From WRAV01 sp050950205 (lineage in GTDB: Bacteria > Bacillota > Clostridia > Oscillospirales > Ruminococcaceae), in NCBI GenBank assembly GCA_050950205.1, contig JBMNHF010000010.1, forward strand, positions 310,001 through 374,000: a stretch of 64,000 nucleotides of DNA, written 5' to 3'. The notes below the pieces were generated by a model. The model did no database searches, had not been told where the DNA came from, and saw only the letters and a list, made by a program, of their open reading frames with translations. A program made the position numbers and the translations under genes. Shown here piece by piece: positions 62,879 through 64,000 of this stretch (positions within the stretch are counted from its first letter, which is position 1; each line of letters opens with the position of its first letter).

Positions 62879-63665
62879 AAACCTCACCAAGAATTTTTCC
62901 GGCCTGGTGGCGGTGAATGATCTTTCCATTGAAATGAAGGAAAGAAGCATCCATTCTCTCATCGGCCCCAACGGTTCTGGAAAAAGCACCACAGTGAACT
63001 TAATCACTGGATTTTTGGCTCCCACATCCGGTAGAGTGCTGTATCACGATGAGGAAATTCAAAACCAGCCGATCCATAAAATTGCCCGCCGGGGCATCGG
63101 ACGTACCTTCCAGAACCTGAAGCTCTTTAAATCCATGACCGTTCTGGAAAATGTAATGGTTGGTGGGCATCAAGAAACAAAAGATGGAATTCTCCGCTTT
63201 TTGTGGGATATTCCCGGTTCTGCTCAGCGGGAGCGCCAGCTCAAAGAAAAAGCCGAAGAAATTCTGAACTTTATCGGCATGTATAAGCTCAGAAACGAGT
63301 ACATAGGAAACATTTCTTACGGCCGCCAAAAGGTGACAGAGCTGGGGCGTGCTTTGATGACCAACCCAAAGCTTATGTTTTTGGATGAACCGGCAGCGGG
63401 GCTCAACCCCACCGAGCGGGCCGAGTTTATCAACATCCTTTTAAAAACCTTTGATTCCGGCGTGGATTTGTTCTTGATCGAACACAATATGGACGTGGTT
63501 ATGAATATTAGCGACCAAATTACGGTGATTAACTTTGGTGCTAAGATTGCAGAGGGTACTCCCGAAGAGATTCAGAACGACCAAGAGGTTATCACTGCAT
63601 ACCTGGGGGACAAATACCGGGCCATGCACAAGCAGGGAGGTACAGCCGATGCTCAAGGTGAGTAA
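62856..63665 (+). CDS. Branched-chain-type ABC ATPase (LivG)
   Basis: A 269-residue ATPase. Walker A is GPNGSGKSTTVNLITGF near 35-51, Q-loop RTFQNLKLF, signature ISYGRQKVTELGRAL (the family usually has LSYGQQ), Walker B LMFLDEPAAGLNP, and H-loop LIEHNM. TTG 62856 is the likely start because AAGGAGG lies eight bases upstream. It overlaps livM and livF at its ends, so the operon is tightly packed. Confidence 0.92.
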   Translation: MKTILKIENLTKNFSGLVAVNDLSIEMKERSIHSLIGPNGSGKSTTVNLITGFLAPTSGRVLYHDEEIQNQPIHKIARRGIGRTFQNLKLFKSMTVLENVMVGGHQETKDGILRFLWDIPGSAQRERQLKEKAEEILNFIGMYKLRNEYIGNISYGRQKVTELGRALMTNPKLMFLDEPAAGLNPTERAEFINILLKTFDSGVDLFLIEHNMDVVMNISDQITVINFGAKIAEGTPEEIQNDQEVITAYLGDKYRAMHKQGGTADAQGE

Positions 63666-64000
63666 CATTGACGTTTTTTACGACAAGGTGCAGGCACTGT
63701 TTGATGTGAGTATAGAGGTTGGAGAGAACGAAATTGTCTCCATCATCGGCTCAAATGGCGCCGGAAAAACCACTTTGATGAAAACCATTTGTGGCCTGAA
63801 CCGGCCACGCACAGGCACCATCACCTTCCTGGGCGAAGAAATCTCTACCGTAAAACCACATCTGATTGTGGGACGTGGCATTGTATATGTTCCAGAAGGA
63901 AGAGAGATTTTCCCTCAAATGTCGGTGAAGGAAAATCTGGAAATGGGGGCTTTTTCCTGCAAATATACCAAACAGCAGTTTGCAGAAAAAATCGAGGAGC
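63649..64000 (+). CDS. Branched-chain-type ABC ATPase (LivF), cut by the window end
   Basis: The second ATPase of the importer, overlapping livG by 17 bases in another frame. The first 117 residues are in the window: MLKVSNIDVFYDKVQALFDV at the start, Walker A GSNGAGKTTLMKTICGL near 36-52, then GRGIVYVPEGREIFPQMSVKENL, the Q-loop region typical of LivF. The signature and Walker B lie beyond the window. It completes the LivKHMGF set. Confidence 0.92.
   Translation, partial: MLKVSNIDVFYDKVQALFDVSIEVGENEIVSIIGSNGAGKTTLMKTICGLNRPRTGTITFLGEEISTVKPHLIVGRGIVYVPEGREIFPQMSVKENLEMGAFSCKYTKQQFAEKIEE

Overview
The window looks like a piece of chromosome from a spore-forming anaerobic member of the Bacillota, most likely class Clostridia near the Oscillospiraceae. 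The evidence is four sporulation families (SpoIVA, YqfC, YqfD, YlbJ), a SPOCS/LysM protein, 2-hydroxyacyl-CoA dehydratase-type activases, biotin-dependent carboxyl-transfer genes, and a Clostridia-like rrn operon. It is mostly housekeeping sequence. I saw no prophage, insertion sequence or CRISPR array.

Layout. 1-4.5 kb: an HD-domain protein, then a three-gene biotin cluster (carboxyltransferase, biotin carrier, oxaloacetate decarboxylase alpha/5S-type subunit) with the subunit set of a soluble transcarboxylase. 4.6-10.2 kb: a polysaccharide deacetylase lipoprotein, divergent from a large two-gene acyl-CoA dehydratase activase system. 10.3-12.7 kb: a Dabb protein, a YifB/ComM ATPase and a small membrane protein. 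12.8-20.3 kb: a LacI regulator divergent from an ABC importer (fused permease, ATPase, binding lipoprotein), followed by a decayed tandem copy of the whole unit that keeps only its promoter/operator, scraps of lacI and permease, and a frameshifted second binding protein. 20.9-25.8 kb: glnS, an Rrf2 regulator, trmL, degV and a glycosyltransferase. 26-40.2 kb: sporulation and core genes, mostly on the minus strand (spoIVA; SPOCS/LysM; der, a P-loop kinase-like gene, plsY, gpsA, PHP; yqfC, yqfD, phoH, ybeY, dgkA), then ylbJ and a histidine-phosphatase-like gene on the plus strand.

40.2-45.8 kb: a complete rrn operon (two promoters, 16S, tRNA-Ala, tRNA-Ile, 23S, 5S, tRNA-Asn, terminator). 46-49.4 kb: an ECF-like sigma factor with a probable membrane anti-sigma partner, a PAP2 phosphatase, and a tRNA cluster (Val, Asp, Phe, Gly).

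49.6-64 kb is the most interesting part. It holds an aldo/keto reductase with an Fe-S tail, a FadR-type GntR regulator, an AraC regulator divergent from an L-fucose isomerase and an FGGY kinase, two divergent DapA/NanA-superfamily lyases, and a branched-chain-amino-acid-type ABC importer (binding protein, two permeases, two ATPases; the last is cut by the window end). Six copies of a 12-base motif, consensus ATTGTCWGAYRW, lie in front of gntR, between the two lyase genes and in front of the transporter. Three of them sit just downstream of good sigma-A promoters. I infer a small regulon controlled by the GntR protein, with an unknown substrate.

Two reading-frame breaks (biotin carrier; second binding protein) both fall in a run of six C where five would restore the frame. 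They may be real mutations or sequencing errors.
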